A stretch of 8,418 nt of DNA from an uncultured cyanobacterium (lineage in GTDB: Bacteria > Cyanobacteriota > Vampirovibrionia > Gastranaerophilales > Gastranaerophilaceae), in the NCBI GenBank assembly GCA_947073895.1, contig CAMTNN010000053.1, positions 1 to 8,418 of the forward strand. Direction: 5' to 3'. Under the pieces are notes generated by a model. That model did not search any database. It was not told the origin of the DNA and was given only the letters and a program-made list of their open reading frames with translations. Shown here in pieces: positions 1 to 5,607 of the stretch. The stretch's first letter is position 1. Each line of letters opens with the position of its first letter. A program made the translations under genes and the position numbers.

Positions 1-205
1 TAGTTGCGAGATATATCAAGTGTTTTTAGGATTATTGAATCAAAAATACATAATTATTTAAATTGACATGCTTTTTTATCTATATGCATAATCCTGTTAT
101 TTTTTTACGATATTGTTCATTCTCATACAAGTAATTTAAAATATTTCGAAAATAAATTTATAATTTTTTATAAAATGATATATTATTAAATTTTGTAAAA
201 ATTGA
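1..205. other. AT-rich stretch, no supported gene
   Basis: Frames on both strands are interrupted by stops and no start with a ribosome binding site is visible. The first 20 to 60 bases stay open in two plus-strand frames (stops near 58-60 and 64-66), so the end of a gene lying outside the window is possible but cannot be chosen. From about 115 onward the sequence is almost entirely A and T with homopolymer runs, typical of an intergenic or decayed region. It leads straight into a coding-like frame that lacks a start, so it may contain the deletion junction that removed the 5' part of that gene. Confidence 0.5.
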
Positions 206-640
206 AAAATAAACAAAATAATAACAATTGTAATTTATACACCTTTTTGTTATGTTAGCATAAAAGATAAGTCAATTGGAAATGCTTGTACATACTGGAT
301 CAAAGATTCAAATAGAGAAATAGCACTACTAATTGATTCTATTGGTATTCATACTGAATATGAAAATAATCCGCAAATTAGAAATGAAATTTTCGAATTT
401 GCAAAAAAATATGCAAATGATATTGCTGGTAAGCCAACTAAAGTTTATATTGGTAATCAGTTTAATAAGTTAGATATTCAAGATCTTGCAGAGCCGGTAA
501 AAGATGAATTTAAAATTGTCGGTAGCACGAATGGTGAAAAATCTTATTTAGATGCAATAATTGCAAAAGATAGATTTGATCGATATGTCGCAATTGACAA
601 TAATAAAAATTATTTAATGGAATTACGGGAAATAAAATAA
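206..640 (+). pseudogene. 5'-truncated hypothetical gene, possibly GNAT-like
   Basis: The frame ending at the TAA at 638-640 is open from the stop at 203-205, about 144 codons. From about 239 the translation looks like real protein, with a balanced composition and alternating hydrophobic strands and helices. Visible stretches include PFCYVSIKDKSIGNACTYW, EIALLIDSIGIHTEYENN, IFEFAKKYANDIAG and TKVYIGNQFNKLD. There is no in-frame ATG, GTG or TTG before the ATG at 617, eight codons from the end, so no normal start exists. The simplest reading is a gene whose 5' part was deleted; initiation at an ATT or ATA is a weaker alternative. The strand-helix-strand order around ALLIDSIGI and the following helix loosely recalls a GNAT acetyltransferase core, but this is only an impression. 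The stop codon directly abuts the ATG of the downstream hydrolase in the same frame, so the two may once have been cotranscribed. Confidence 0.6.
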
Positions 641-1456
641 ATGTTTGAATTGACAGTTTTAGTTGACAATAATACTCTGATAGATAAATATTTTTTAGGT
701 GAACCAGCTTTATCTTTTTATATTGAATACGATGGTAAGAAAATTCTTTTTGATACCGGATATTCTGATGTAATATTAAAAAATGCAGAAAAAATGGGTA
801 TTAAGCTTGAATATCTTGATTATATAGTGCTTTCACATGGACATAATGATCATACGGGTGGATTAAAATATCTAATAGATTTTTATAAGAACCTTGAGCA
901 CAAACCACAATTGATTGCTTCTCCTAATGTTTTTGCGCAAAGATTTGATGATATTGATGGAGAATTTGGAAGTCCAGTTCCTCAAAATGAGATAGAGCGA
1001 GTTTTTGATGTTCAGTATACGAGTAAACCACTTTTTTTAACTCCAAATATTAATTTTCTTGGAAAAATCCCACGTATTAATAATTATGGAGGGCATGATG
1101 CTATTGGACTATTAAAAGAATCGAATCAACCAGATTTTGTAGATGATGATAGTGCACTCGCAATTCATGTAAATAATGAAATAATCCTTGTAACAGGTTG
1201 TTCTCATTCAGGAATAATCAATATTTGTGAGTATGCTAAACGAGTTTTGGGCTTAAAAAATTTTAATTCAATAATAGGCGGGTTGCATTTACAAAATGTT
1301 TCTCAATCACAATTTTTATATACACAGACTGAATTAAATAAGCTTAATCTAAAATCTTTATATGCCTGCCACTGTACTGGTTTAGAAGCTATATGTAAAT
1401 TGGCAGAAGAGATAAAAATATGTGAAGTCGGAGTGGGTTTAAAATTAGTAATGTAA
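641..1456 (+). CDS. MBL-fold metallohydrolase, COG1237 type
   Basis: The 271-residue protein has the metallo-beta-lactamase fold signature. A first strand motif reads KILFDTG (residues 34-40). The metal-binding motif LSHGHNDHTGGL (64-75) supplies H66, H68, D70 and H71. TGCSHSG (185-191) supplies H189, GGLHL (213-217) supplies H216, and ACHCTG lies at 242-247. The GCSHSG plus GGLHL pair and the DDDSALAIHV strand just before it are typical of COG1237, the group related to the archaeal enzyme that makes the aminobenzene ribofuranosyl phosphate precursor of methanopterin. Bacterial members mostly have unknown substrates, so the specific reaction cannot be stated. All metal ligands appear present and the length is normal for the family. 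There is no signal peptide, so it should be cytoplasmic. The start ATG immediately follows the TAA of the truncated upstream frame and has only a weak GGGA at 627-630, so expression may have depended on upstream translation. No strong terminator follows. Confidence 0.88.
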   Translation: MFELTVLVDNNTLIDKYFLGEPALSFYIEYDGKKILFDTGYSDVILKNAEKMGIKLEYLDYIVLSHGHNDHTGGLKYLIDFYKNLEHKPQLIASPNVFAQRFDDIDGEFGSPVPQNEIERVFDVQYTSKPLFLTPNINFLGKIPRINNYGGHDAIGLLKESNQPDFVDDDSALAIHVNNEIILVTGCSHSGIINICEYAKRVLGLKNFNSIIGGLHLQNVSQSQFLYTQTELNKLNLKSLYACHCTGLEAICKLAEEIKICEVGVGLKLVM

Positions 1457-1494
1457 TATTTAAAATTTGAATAACTAAAAGTTATTAATTACCA

Positions 1495-1656
1495 ATCTCC
1501 TCTACTCAAATTTCAAACAGAGAATTTCTGGGTAAAATTTCTAAAAATTCTCTTAAAAGAGGCGATATTTTTTGACGGAGAATTTTATAAAGCGGAAATT
1601 TGCCCAACACGGGCGACTTTTACAAAAATCATCTCCACCAACTCTCCGTCGGTGGA
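1495..1656. repeat. Nested inverted-repeat element, possible structured RNA or dispersed repeat
   Basis: The gap between the hydrolase and tRNA-Ser is non-coding but highly structured. An outer arm ATCTCCTCT (1495-1503) matches AGAGGCGAT (1558-1566) with one mismatch. An inner arm AGAGAATTT (1519-1527) is perfectly complementary to AAATTCTCT (1545-1553). GACGGAGA (1574-1581) is a perfect inverted copy of TCTCCGTC (1643-1650). Between them sits a GCCC/GGGC hairpin (1602-1605 and 1611-1614) with a five-base loop. TCCACC (1634-1639) pairs with GGTGGA (1651-1656), placing TCTCCGTC inside that hairpin's loop, so loop and upstream arm could form a pseudoknot. This density of perfect arms is more than AT-rich chance would give. 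Candidates are a dispersed palindromic (REP- or MITE-like) element, a structured RNA made with tRNA-Ser on the minus strand, or a terminator region. Identity is not established. Confidence 0.5.
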
Positions 1657-1664
1657 CTAAAAAC

Positions 1665-1751
1665 CAGAGGGGATGAGATTCGAACTCACGGTGGAATTGC
1701 TCCCACACGACCCTTCCAAGATCGCACCATAAACCACTCGGACACCCCTCT
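1665..1751 (-). tRNA. tRNA-Ser (GGA anticodon)
   Basis: Read on the minus strand, the 87-base gene folds as a class II tRNA. The seven-pair acceptor stem is AGAGGGG/CCCCTCT. The D-loop contains GAGTGGTTTATGG. The anticodon stem CGATC/GGTCG encloses the loop TTGGAAG, giving anticodon GGA (plus positions 1715-1717), which reads UCC and UCU. A long variable arm GTGGGA-gcaa-TTCCAC and the T-arm loop TTCGAAT follow. The long variable arm and discriminator G (1665) are both expected for serine. The 3' CCA is not encoded, unlike the tRNA-Leu in this window. The first D-stem pair is a T-T opposition, a small irregularity. A near-consensus promoter lies just upstream. Confidence 0.95.
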
Positions 1752-1764
1752 TTGATTTATTTAA

Positions 1765-1793
1765 ATTATACTTGAAGTATGATTTGTTGTAAA
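1765..1793 (-). promoter_or_regulatory. Sigma70-type promoter of tRNA-Ser
   Basis: On the minus strand TTTACA (1793-1788) and a perfect TATAAT (1770-1765) are separated by 17 bases. Transcription would start near 1758, giving a leader of about seven bases before the tRNA at 1751. The strength suits a stable RNA gene. It lies in the short gap after the stop codon of the small ORF at 1799, so the tRNA need not rely on read-through. Confidence 0.75.
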
Positions 1794-1798
1794 GAATT

Positions 1799-1993
1799 CT
1801 ATTTTATAAAAACGAAGCGAGAAATTTCTTTCTCTTCAAAAACAGGCGGTTCCCAGTTGTTAATTAAAAAATCTCCTAAAGTCTCAAATGCAGGATTTGG
1901 AATAAAAAAACTTTTGTTTTGTTTTTTCAAAATCTCATTTGAAGACAGAAGTTTTGTAACGATTTGCTCGCTGGTTATTTCTGCTGTTGGCAT
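1799..1993 (-). CDS. Small hypothetical protein, 64 residues
   Basis: No family is recognised. The protein begins MPTAEITSEQIVTKLLSS and ends EEKEISRFVFIK. It has an acidic, helix-prone N-terminal half, a central SFFIPNPAFETLGDFL segment and a NNWEPPVFEEKE tail. There is no signal peptide or membrane segment. Evidence that it is real: a promoter-like TTGCAA-16-TATACT (2050-2023) lies just upstream on the same strand, GGAG sits 12 bases before the ATG, and an in-frame stop TAA lies shortly upstream, so this ATG is the only sensible start. The frame fills the space between the pyrophosphatase terminator and the tRNA-Ser promoter. The overlapping plus-strand frame (1779-2024) has a less protein-like composition and no ribosome binding site. 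No terminator follows, so its transcript may run into tRNA-Ser. Confidence 0.6.
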   Translation of the reverse strand: MPTAEITSEQIVTKLLSSNEILKKQNKSFFIPNPAFETLGDFLINNWEPPVFEEKEISRFVFIK

Positions 1994-2022
1994 ACGCTTT
2001 TCATACTCCGTTTGTATGCCTT

Positions 2023-2050
2023 AGTATAACACCTAAAAAAAACTTTGCAA
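2023..2050 (-). promoter_or_regulatory. Putative promoter of the 64-residue ORF
   Basis: On the minus strand TTGCAA (2050-2045) and TATACT (2028-2023) are separated by 16 bases. The predicted start of transcription is near 2016, about 23 bases before the ATG at 1993, with GGAG between. It begins directly after the T-run of the pyrophosphatase terminator, consistent with an independent transcription unit. Confidence 0.5.
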
Positions 2051-2051
2051 T

Positions 2052-2083
2052 AAAAAAGTGGGGGTGATTCATCACCCCCCACT
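2052..2083 (-). terminator. Rho-independent terminator of the pyrophosphatase gene
   Basis: Thirteen bases after the stop codon at 2096 (minus strand) comes a GC-rich hairpin. Arm GTGGGGGGTGAT (2082-2071) pairs with ATCACCCCCAC (2068-2058), with one bulged G and a two-base loop. A run of six T (2057-2052) follows. Stem strength, T-run and position are those of a strong intrinsic terminator. Confidence 0.9.
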
Positions 2084-2095
2084 CCAATTATGTAT

Positions 2096-4504
2096 TTACT
2101 TTTCAGTAGGAATTCTCATTGCATAGAACGAACGAATTACAAATACAAGAGCTACTACTAAAAGTACCCAGCCTGCCGGTTTTGCAAATGCTTGGAAATC
2201 AGGATTGATTGCGATTTCCATTGCCAATAAACCAAACAGTGTTGTGAACTTAATAATAGGGTTCATTGCAACTGATGAAGTATCTTTGAACGGGTCACCA
2301 ACTGTATCGCCAACGACTGTTGCTGCGTGTAAGTCAGTTCCCTTTTCAGCCATGTCAACTTCAACAATTTTCTTTGCGTTATCCCAGCATCCGCCTGCGT
2401 TTGCCATAAATACAGCTTGGAATAAACCGAACACTGCGATTGCTAAAAGATAGCTTACGAAGAATGATACAGGCTGTGCATCAGCTCCGTTTGGAGATGA
2501 CAGGCATGCAAGCGCTAATGCGAATCCAAATAATGCGATAAAGATATTATACATACCTTTTTGTGCATATTGGGTACAAATCTTAACAACTTCTTTTGAG
2601 TTAGAAAGATTTGCGCACTTGTCATCAGCTTCACCTAACTTAATGTTATTTTTGATAAATTCGGTTGCTGAATAAGCACCTGTTGTAACTGCTTGCATTG
2701 AAGCTCCGCTAAACCAGTAAATTACAGCACCACCGGCAATGAAGCCAAGTAATGTATAAGGGTTTAACAGATTCAAAATCATTTCAGGCTGGATACCCAA
2801 TGTTTCTTTAATAACAAGAATTAATGAGAAAATCATTGTTGTTGCACCAACTACAGCTGTACCGATAAGTACAGGTTTAGAAGTAGCTTTGAATGTATTT
2901 CCAGCGCCGTCATTTTCTTCTAGGTATCTTTTTGCGTTTTCAAAATCAGGTTTGAATCCGTAAGCTTTTTCTATGCCGTCAGCAGAATTTGGAATTTCTT
3001 CTATCAGAGAAAGTTCATAAACTGACTGGGCATTATCTGTTACAGGACCGTAAGAGTCAACTGCAATAGTAACAGGTCCCATACCTAAGAATCCGAATGC
3101 GACAAGACCAAACGCAAATACTGACGGATAAATCATTGTTTCGGCTGGGATCTGCAAGCTTGCAAAATAAGCTAATCCCATTAGTAGAACAACGATTGCG
3201 CCAATCCAGAAACCTGAGAAGTTTCCTGAAACAATACCAGAAAGGATTGTTAAAGATGCTCCGCCTTCTTTTGAAGCTGTAACAACTTCGTGAGTATGTT
3301 TTGCTTTAGGTGAAGTAAATACTTTTGTTGCTTCAGGAATTAAAGCCGCACCTAAAGTTCCGCAAGAAATGATTATTGAAAGAACTAACCATAAACCTTC
3401 TGGCAAGTCTTTTAATAATTGATTACTTACAGTAAATGTCATAATAATAGATAAAATTGAAGTAATCCAAACAAGAGATGTTAATGGAGCTTCAAAATCG
3501 AATTTTTTAGAAGCAACAGCATATGCTTTTGTAATTGCTCCGTTAATCCAGTATGCAACTACAGAAGTAATAATCATCAAGAATCTCATTGTGAAAATCC
3601 AAGCTAACAATGGAACTTGATAGTCTTTGAATACACCTAACAAAATAAAGCTTACAAGAGCAACACCAGTTACTCCGTAAGTTTCAAACCCGTCAGCAGT
3701 AGGTCCGATTGAATCACCTGCGTTGTCGCCTGTGCAGTCTGCAATTACACCAGGGTTACGAGGGTCGTCTTCTTTGATGCCGAACTGAATTTTCATTAAG
3801 TCAGAACCGATATCAGCGATTTTTGTAAATATACCGCCTGCAACACGAAGAGCAGACGCACCAAGTGATTCACCGATAGCAAATCCGATAAAACAAGCAC
3901 CGGCAAGTTCGCCCGGAACGAATAAAAGAATTACAAGCATCATAATAAGTTCAATAGATACAAGTAAAACACCAATGCTCATACCTGCTTTTAGAGGTAT
4001 ATTCATAATATCAAGCGGATTTCCTTTAAGAGCAGTAAATGCAGTTCTTGAGTTAGCAAGTGTGTTCATTCTTATGCCAAACCAAGCTACAAGGTAAGAT
4101 CCTAAAATACCCAAAACTGACCATCCAAGAATTGTAAGCACCGCAGAAACTTTCATTCCTTGTAAGTACCAGAAGTAAAAGGCAATACACAAACCGATTA
4201 AAACTTCTAAACAAAGTAAGAATTTACCTTGTTGTACTAGATAAGTTTTGCAAGTTTCAAAAATTGTGTTACCAACTTCTTCCATTTTTGCGTGAACCTG
4301 AACCTTTTTTACACGTAGAAACTCTATTAACCCGAAAATTACACCGATAACAGAAACAACTAAACCAATTAATAAAAGGTTGTAGCTATCCATGCTAACT
4401 GCTTTAATATCAGGTACTACAAGAGAAGCTTCTCCCGCAAAAGCAGGCGAAATAACCATTGAAAGCAATGCAGCAAACAATGATTTAATCAAAGTTTTTT
4501 TCAT
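2096..4504 (-). CDS. hppA: Membrane-bound proton-pumping pyrophosphatase, K+-independent type
   Basis: This 802-residue integral membrane enzyme hydrolyses pyrophosphate and pumps H+ (possibly Na+) across the membrane. Catalytic motifs are intact: DIGSDL (231-236), EDDPRNPG (245-252), DCTGDNAGDS (256-265), VDSYGPVTDNA (482-492), NAGGCWDNAKK (702-712) and GDTVGDPFKDTS (732-743). About sixteen hydrophobic segments span the length, as in the family. GNTFKA (535-540) has K539 where K+-dependent enzymes carry alanine, which indicates K+ independence. The usual DLVGKVE motif is replaced by DLMKIQF, recalling the divergent Na+-regulated H+-pumping group rather than canonical enzymes. Residues 1-23 (MKKTLIKSLF through AFA) look like a cleavable signal peptide. 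AGGAGAG (4518-4512) lies seven bases before the ATG. The gene has its own promoter and terminator, so it is monocistronic. It looks less AT-rich than its neighbours, as expected for a conserved, well-expressed gene. Confidence 0.96.
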   Translation of the reverse strand: MKKTLIKSLFAALLSMVISPAFAGEASLVVPDIKAVSMDSYNLLLIGLVVSVIGVIFGLIEFLRVKKVQVHAKMEEVGNTIFETCKTYLVQQGKFLLCLEVLIGLCIAFYFWYLQGMKVSAVLTILGWSVLGILGSYLVAWFGIRMNTLANSRTAFTALKGNPLDIMNIPLKAGMSIGVLLVSIELIMMLVILLFVPGELAGACFIGFAIGESLGASALRVAGGIFTKIADIGSDLMKIQFGIKEDDPRNPGVIADCTGDNAGDSIGPTADGFETYGVTGVALVSFILLGVFKDYQVPLLAWIFTMRFLMIITSVVAYWINGAITKAYAVASKKFDFEAPLTSLVWITSILSIIMTFTVSNQLLKDLPEGLWLVLSIIISCGTLGAALIPEATKVFTSPKAKHTHEVVTASKEGGASLTILSGIVSGNFSGFWIGAIVVLLMGLAYFASLQIPAETMIYPSVFAFGLVAFGFLGMGPVTIAVDSYGPVTDNAQSVYELSLIEEIPNSADGIEKAYGFKPDFENAKRYLEENDGAGNTFKATSKPVLIGTAVVGATTMIFSLILVIKETLGIQPEMILNLLNPYTLLGFIAGGAVIYWFSGASMQAVTTGAYSATEFIKNNIKLGEADDKCANLSNSKEVVKICTQYAQKGMYNIFIALFGFALALACLSSPNGADAQPVSFFVSYLLAIAVFGLFQAVFMANAGGCWDNAKKIVEVDMAEKGTDLHAATVVGDTVGDPFKDTSSVAMNPIIKFTTLFGLLAMEIAINPDFQAFAKPAGWVLLVVALVFVIRSFYAMRIPTEK

Positions 4505-4532
4505 AATAACTCTCTCCTATTAATACTTCTTT

Positions 4533-4561
4533 ATTATATTAAAGTAGTATTAATAATACAA
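4533..4561 (-). promoter_or_regulatory. Putative promoter of the pyrophosphatase gene with overlapping palindrome
   Basis: On the minus strand TTGTAT (4561-4556) and a perfect TATAAT (4538-4533) are 17 bases apart, predicting a start near 4526 and a leader of about 22 bases containing the AGGAGAG site. The palindrome GTATTA-T-TAATAC occupies 4559-4547, covering the end of the -35 box and half the spacer, where an operator could sit. The region is AT-rich, so the palindrome may be chance. Confidence 0.55.
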
Positions 4562-4572
4562 GTTTGTTAAAA

Positions 4573-5316
4573 TCAATAACATTTATTTGAACAGAATGTC
4601 TTTATAATATCTTTTGTATATTGATTTAAATCAATATATTGCTGGCTAAACTCAATGAGTCGTGCTTTTGCAATTTCTTTAGTTTCTGTTTCTAAATTCC
4701 TGTTATTGTTTTTATAATTAGATATTTTTTGTTTATTTGGGAGCGGTAACTCTAGTTTTTCCTCGCAAAGAGATTCTATATTGGAAGCTATTGTACCGAT
4801 AGGAAGAGAGTAGAGTAGGTTTATTGTATCAATATCTTTTTGTGAAAGATTCATATTTTTTTTATTTTGGCACCAAAACATTAAATCATTCTCATTTGGA
4901 CTATGAGCATAAAGTCCGATAGCATGTCCGATTTCGTGAAGAATAGTTTGTTCTATCTTTGTGGGGCTAATCAAGCCGATTTTGATATTGATATTCTTAA
5001 ATTCTCCGTTCGGAGAGATATTGTTAAATTCACAGAGCCCGATTGTGCCGACTCCTTGATTTCTTCTAAAACAGATAGTAATATCTGCATTTTTCTGGTC
5101 TCTTGTCTGTTCAAAAACTAATTTATTGTTCAGAACTTTTTGCCAACAATAAAAAGCGTATTCAATTCTTTCTGTATATTCCTCTTTATTACAGTAGGAA
5201 CCAAGATTGGAATAATCAATGTGATATTTAATAGCTGATTTCTTCCAACGACAAACTTTGCCATCAAATAATACATCATAAATATACGTGTTTTGTGGGG
5301 TAATTTTCTTTTCCAT
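4573..5316 (-). CDS. Matrixin-like metzincin zinc metalloprotease
   Basis: The 247-residue protein carries a complete metzincin zinc site, HEIGHAIGLYAH (127-138): H127, H131 and H137 or H138 as zinc ligands and E128 as catalytic base. M146 in NDLMFW is a plausible Met-turn. The pattern before it fits the small catalytic domain of matrixins (family M10): W24 and an IKYHIDY strand near residue 29, the helix IEYAFYCWQKVL (51-62), then ADITICF (77-83). Residues 175-247 form a charged tail without a recognised domain. There is no signal peptide, unusual for a protease of this type, so it may act in the cytoplasm or leave by another route. It is cysteine-rich, with nine cysteines including C22 near the N-terminus, which might resemble a latency switch (inference). 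An in-frame TGA just upstream makes ATG 5316 the only start, yet no Shine-Dalgarno is visible. It is divergent from tRNA-Leu. Substrate unknown. Confidence 0.85.
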   Translation of the reverse strand: MEKKITPQNTYIYDVLFDGKVCRWKKSAIKYHIDYSNLGSYCNKEEYTERIEYAFYCWQKVLNNKLVFEQTRDQKNADITICFRRNQGVGTIGLCEFNNISPNGEFKNINIKIGLISPTKIEQTILHEIGHAIGLYAHSPNENDLMFWCQNKKNMNLSQKDIDTINLLYSLPIGTIASNIESLCEEKLELPLPNKQKISNYKNNNRNLETETKEIAKARLIEFSQQYIDLNQYTKDIIKTFCSNKCY

Positions 5317-5322
5317 TGTATA

Positions 5323-5352
5323 TGTATAACGAAGAATTCAAAAAAATGTTCA
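5323..5352 (-). promoter_or_regulatory. Weak candidate promoter of the metzincin gene
   Basis: On the minus strand TATACA (5328-5323) lies six bases before the ATG at 5316, with a poor -35 match TGAACA (5352-5347) 18 bases upstream. If this is the promoter, transcription would start at or beside the ATG and the mRNA would be leaderless, which agrees with the absence of a Shine-Dalgarno site. The boxes are weak and the region is AT-rich. Confidence 0.3.
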
Positions 5353-5386
5353 TTTTTTATCAAACCTTTGACAAAAAAAAATGTTC
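5340..5386. repeat. Direct repeat of A-tract plus ATGTTC between divergent promoters
   Basis: An A-run followed by ATGTTC occurs twice on the plus strand: seven A then TGTTC ending at 5351, and nine A then TGTTC ending at 5386, 35 bases apart. The first copy overlaps the candidate -35 region of the metzincin gene and the second lies in the spacer of the tRNA-Leu promoter. It could be a protein-binding pair or a small duplication. Confidence 0.45.
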
Positions 5387-5396
5387 CTGTTATAAT
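5368..5396 (+). promoter_or_regulatory. Consensus sigma70 promoter of tRNA-Leu
   Basis: TTGACA (5368-5373) and TATAAT (5391-5396) match the consensus perfectly with the ideal 17-base spacer. Transcription should start near 5403, leaving a leader of about 65 bases before tRNA-Leu. The leader contains short inverted repeats (CAGGA/TCCTG near 5419-5436) but no convincing ORF. Such a promoter fits a highly expressed stable RNA. Confidence 0.88.
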
Positions 5397-5467
5397 TAAT
5401 TTTGTTCCAAACACATGGACAGGAGTAAATAATCCTGATTGTATTATTTATTACTGAGTCAATTCGT

Positions 5468-5549
5468 GGGCATGTGGTGGAATGGTAGACACGCTAGTCT
5501 TAGGAACTAGTGCGAAAGCGTGGGAGTTCGAGTCTCTTCATGCCCACCA
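5468..5549 (+). tRNA. tRNA-Leu (UAG anticodon), CCA encoded
   Basis: The 82-base gene folds as a tRNA with acceptor stem GGGCATG/CATGCCC. The D-loop contains GAATGGTAGAC. The anticodon stem CTAGT/ACTAG encloses the loop CTTAGGA, giving anticodon TAG (5501-5503), which reads CUA and potentially other CUN codons. A short TGCGAAAGCG variable arm, a T-arm with loop TTCGAGT, discriminator A (5546) and encoded CCA (5547-5549) follow. G5466 and T5467 just upstream could also pair with C5547 and A5546, lengthening the helix in the precursor. A perfect promoter precedes it and a terminator begins at its 3' end, so it is a single-gene unit. Confidence 0.95.
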
Positions 5550-5550
5550 T

Positions 5551-5588
5551 AAAAAAGCGTTTTAGCAATAGGCTGAAACGTTTTTTTT
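5551..5588 (+). terminator. Rho-independent terminator after tRNA-Leu
   Basis: AGCGTTTTAGC (5556-5566) pairs with GCTGAAACGTT (5572-5582) around a five-base loop, with two G-T pairs. A run of eight T (5581-5588) follows, and the preceding A-run (5551-5556) can extend the stem. It starts two bases after the encoded CCA. Confidence 0.88.
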
Positions 5589-5607
5589 ATTATCTAATGA
5601 TTAGATT

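Noticed and set aside
1470..1486. Hairpin AATAACT-aaa-AGTTATT after the hydrolase stop, considered as a terminator
   Set aside because: The stem has only one G-C pair and no T-run follows, so it is too weak to call in AT-rich DNA.
1634..1656. Hairpin TCCACC/GGTGGA as the intrinsic terminator of tRNA-Ser (minus strand)
   Set aside because: The stem is reasonable, but the T-run is separated from it by five bases, so it is described as part of the structured element instead.
1779..2024. Plus-strand 81-codon frame opposite the small minus-strand ORF
   Set aside because: It overlaps the tRNA-Ser promoter and both promoter boxes of the opposite ORF, lacks a ribosome binding site, and its composition looks like an antisense shadow.
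5130..5414. Minus-strand 94-codon frame overlapping the metzincin start, considered as a frameshifted N-terminal extension
   Set aside because: Its start lies upstream of the tRNA-Leu promoter, it has no ribosome binding site, and the metzincin catalytic domain is already complete from ATG 5316.
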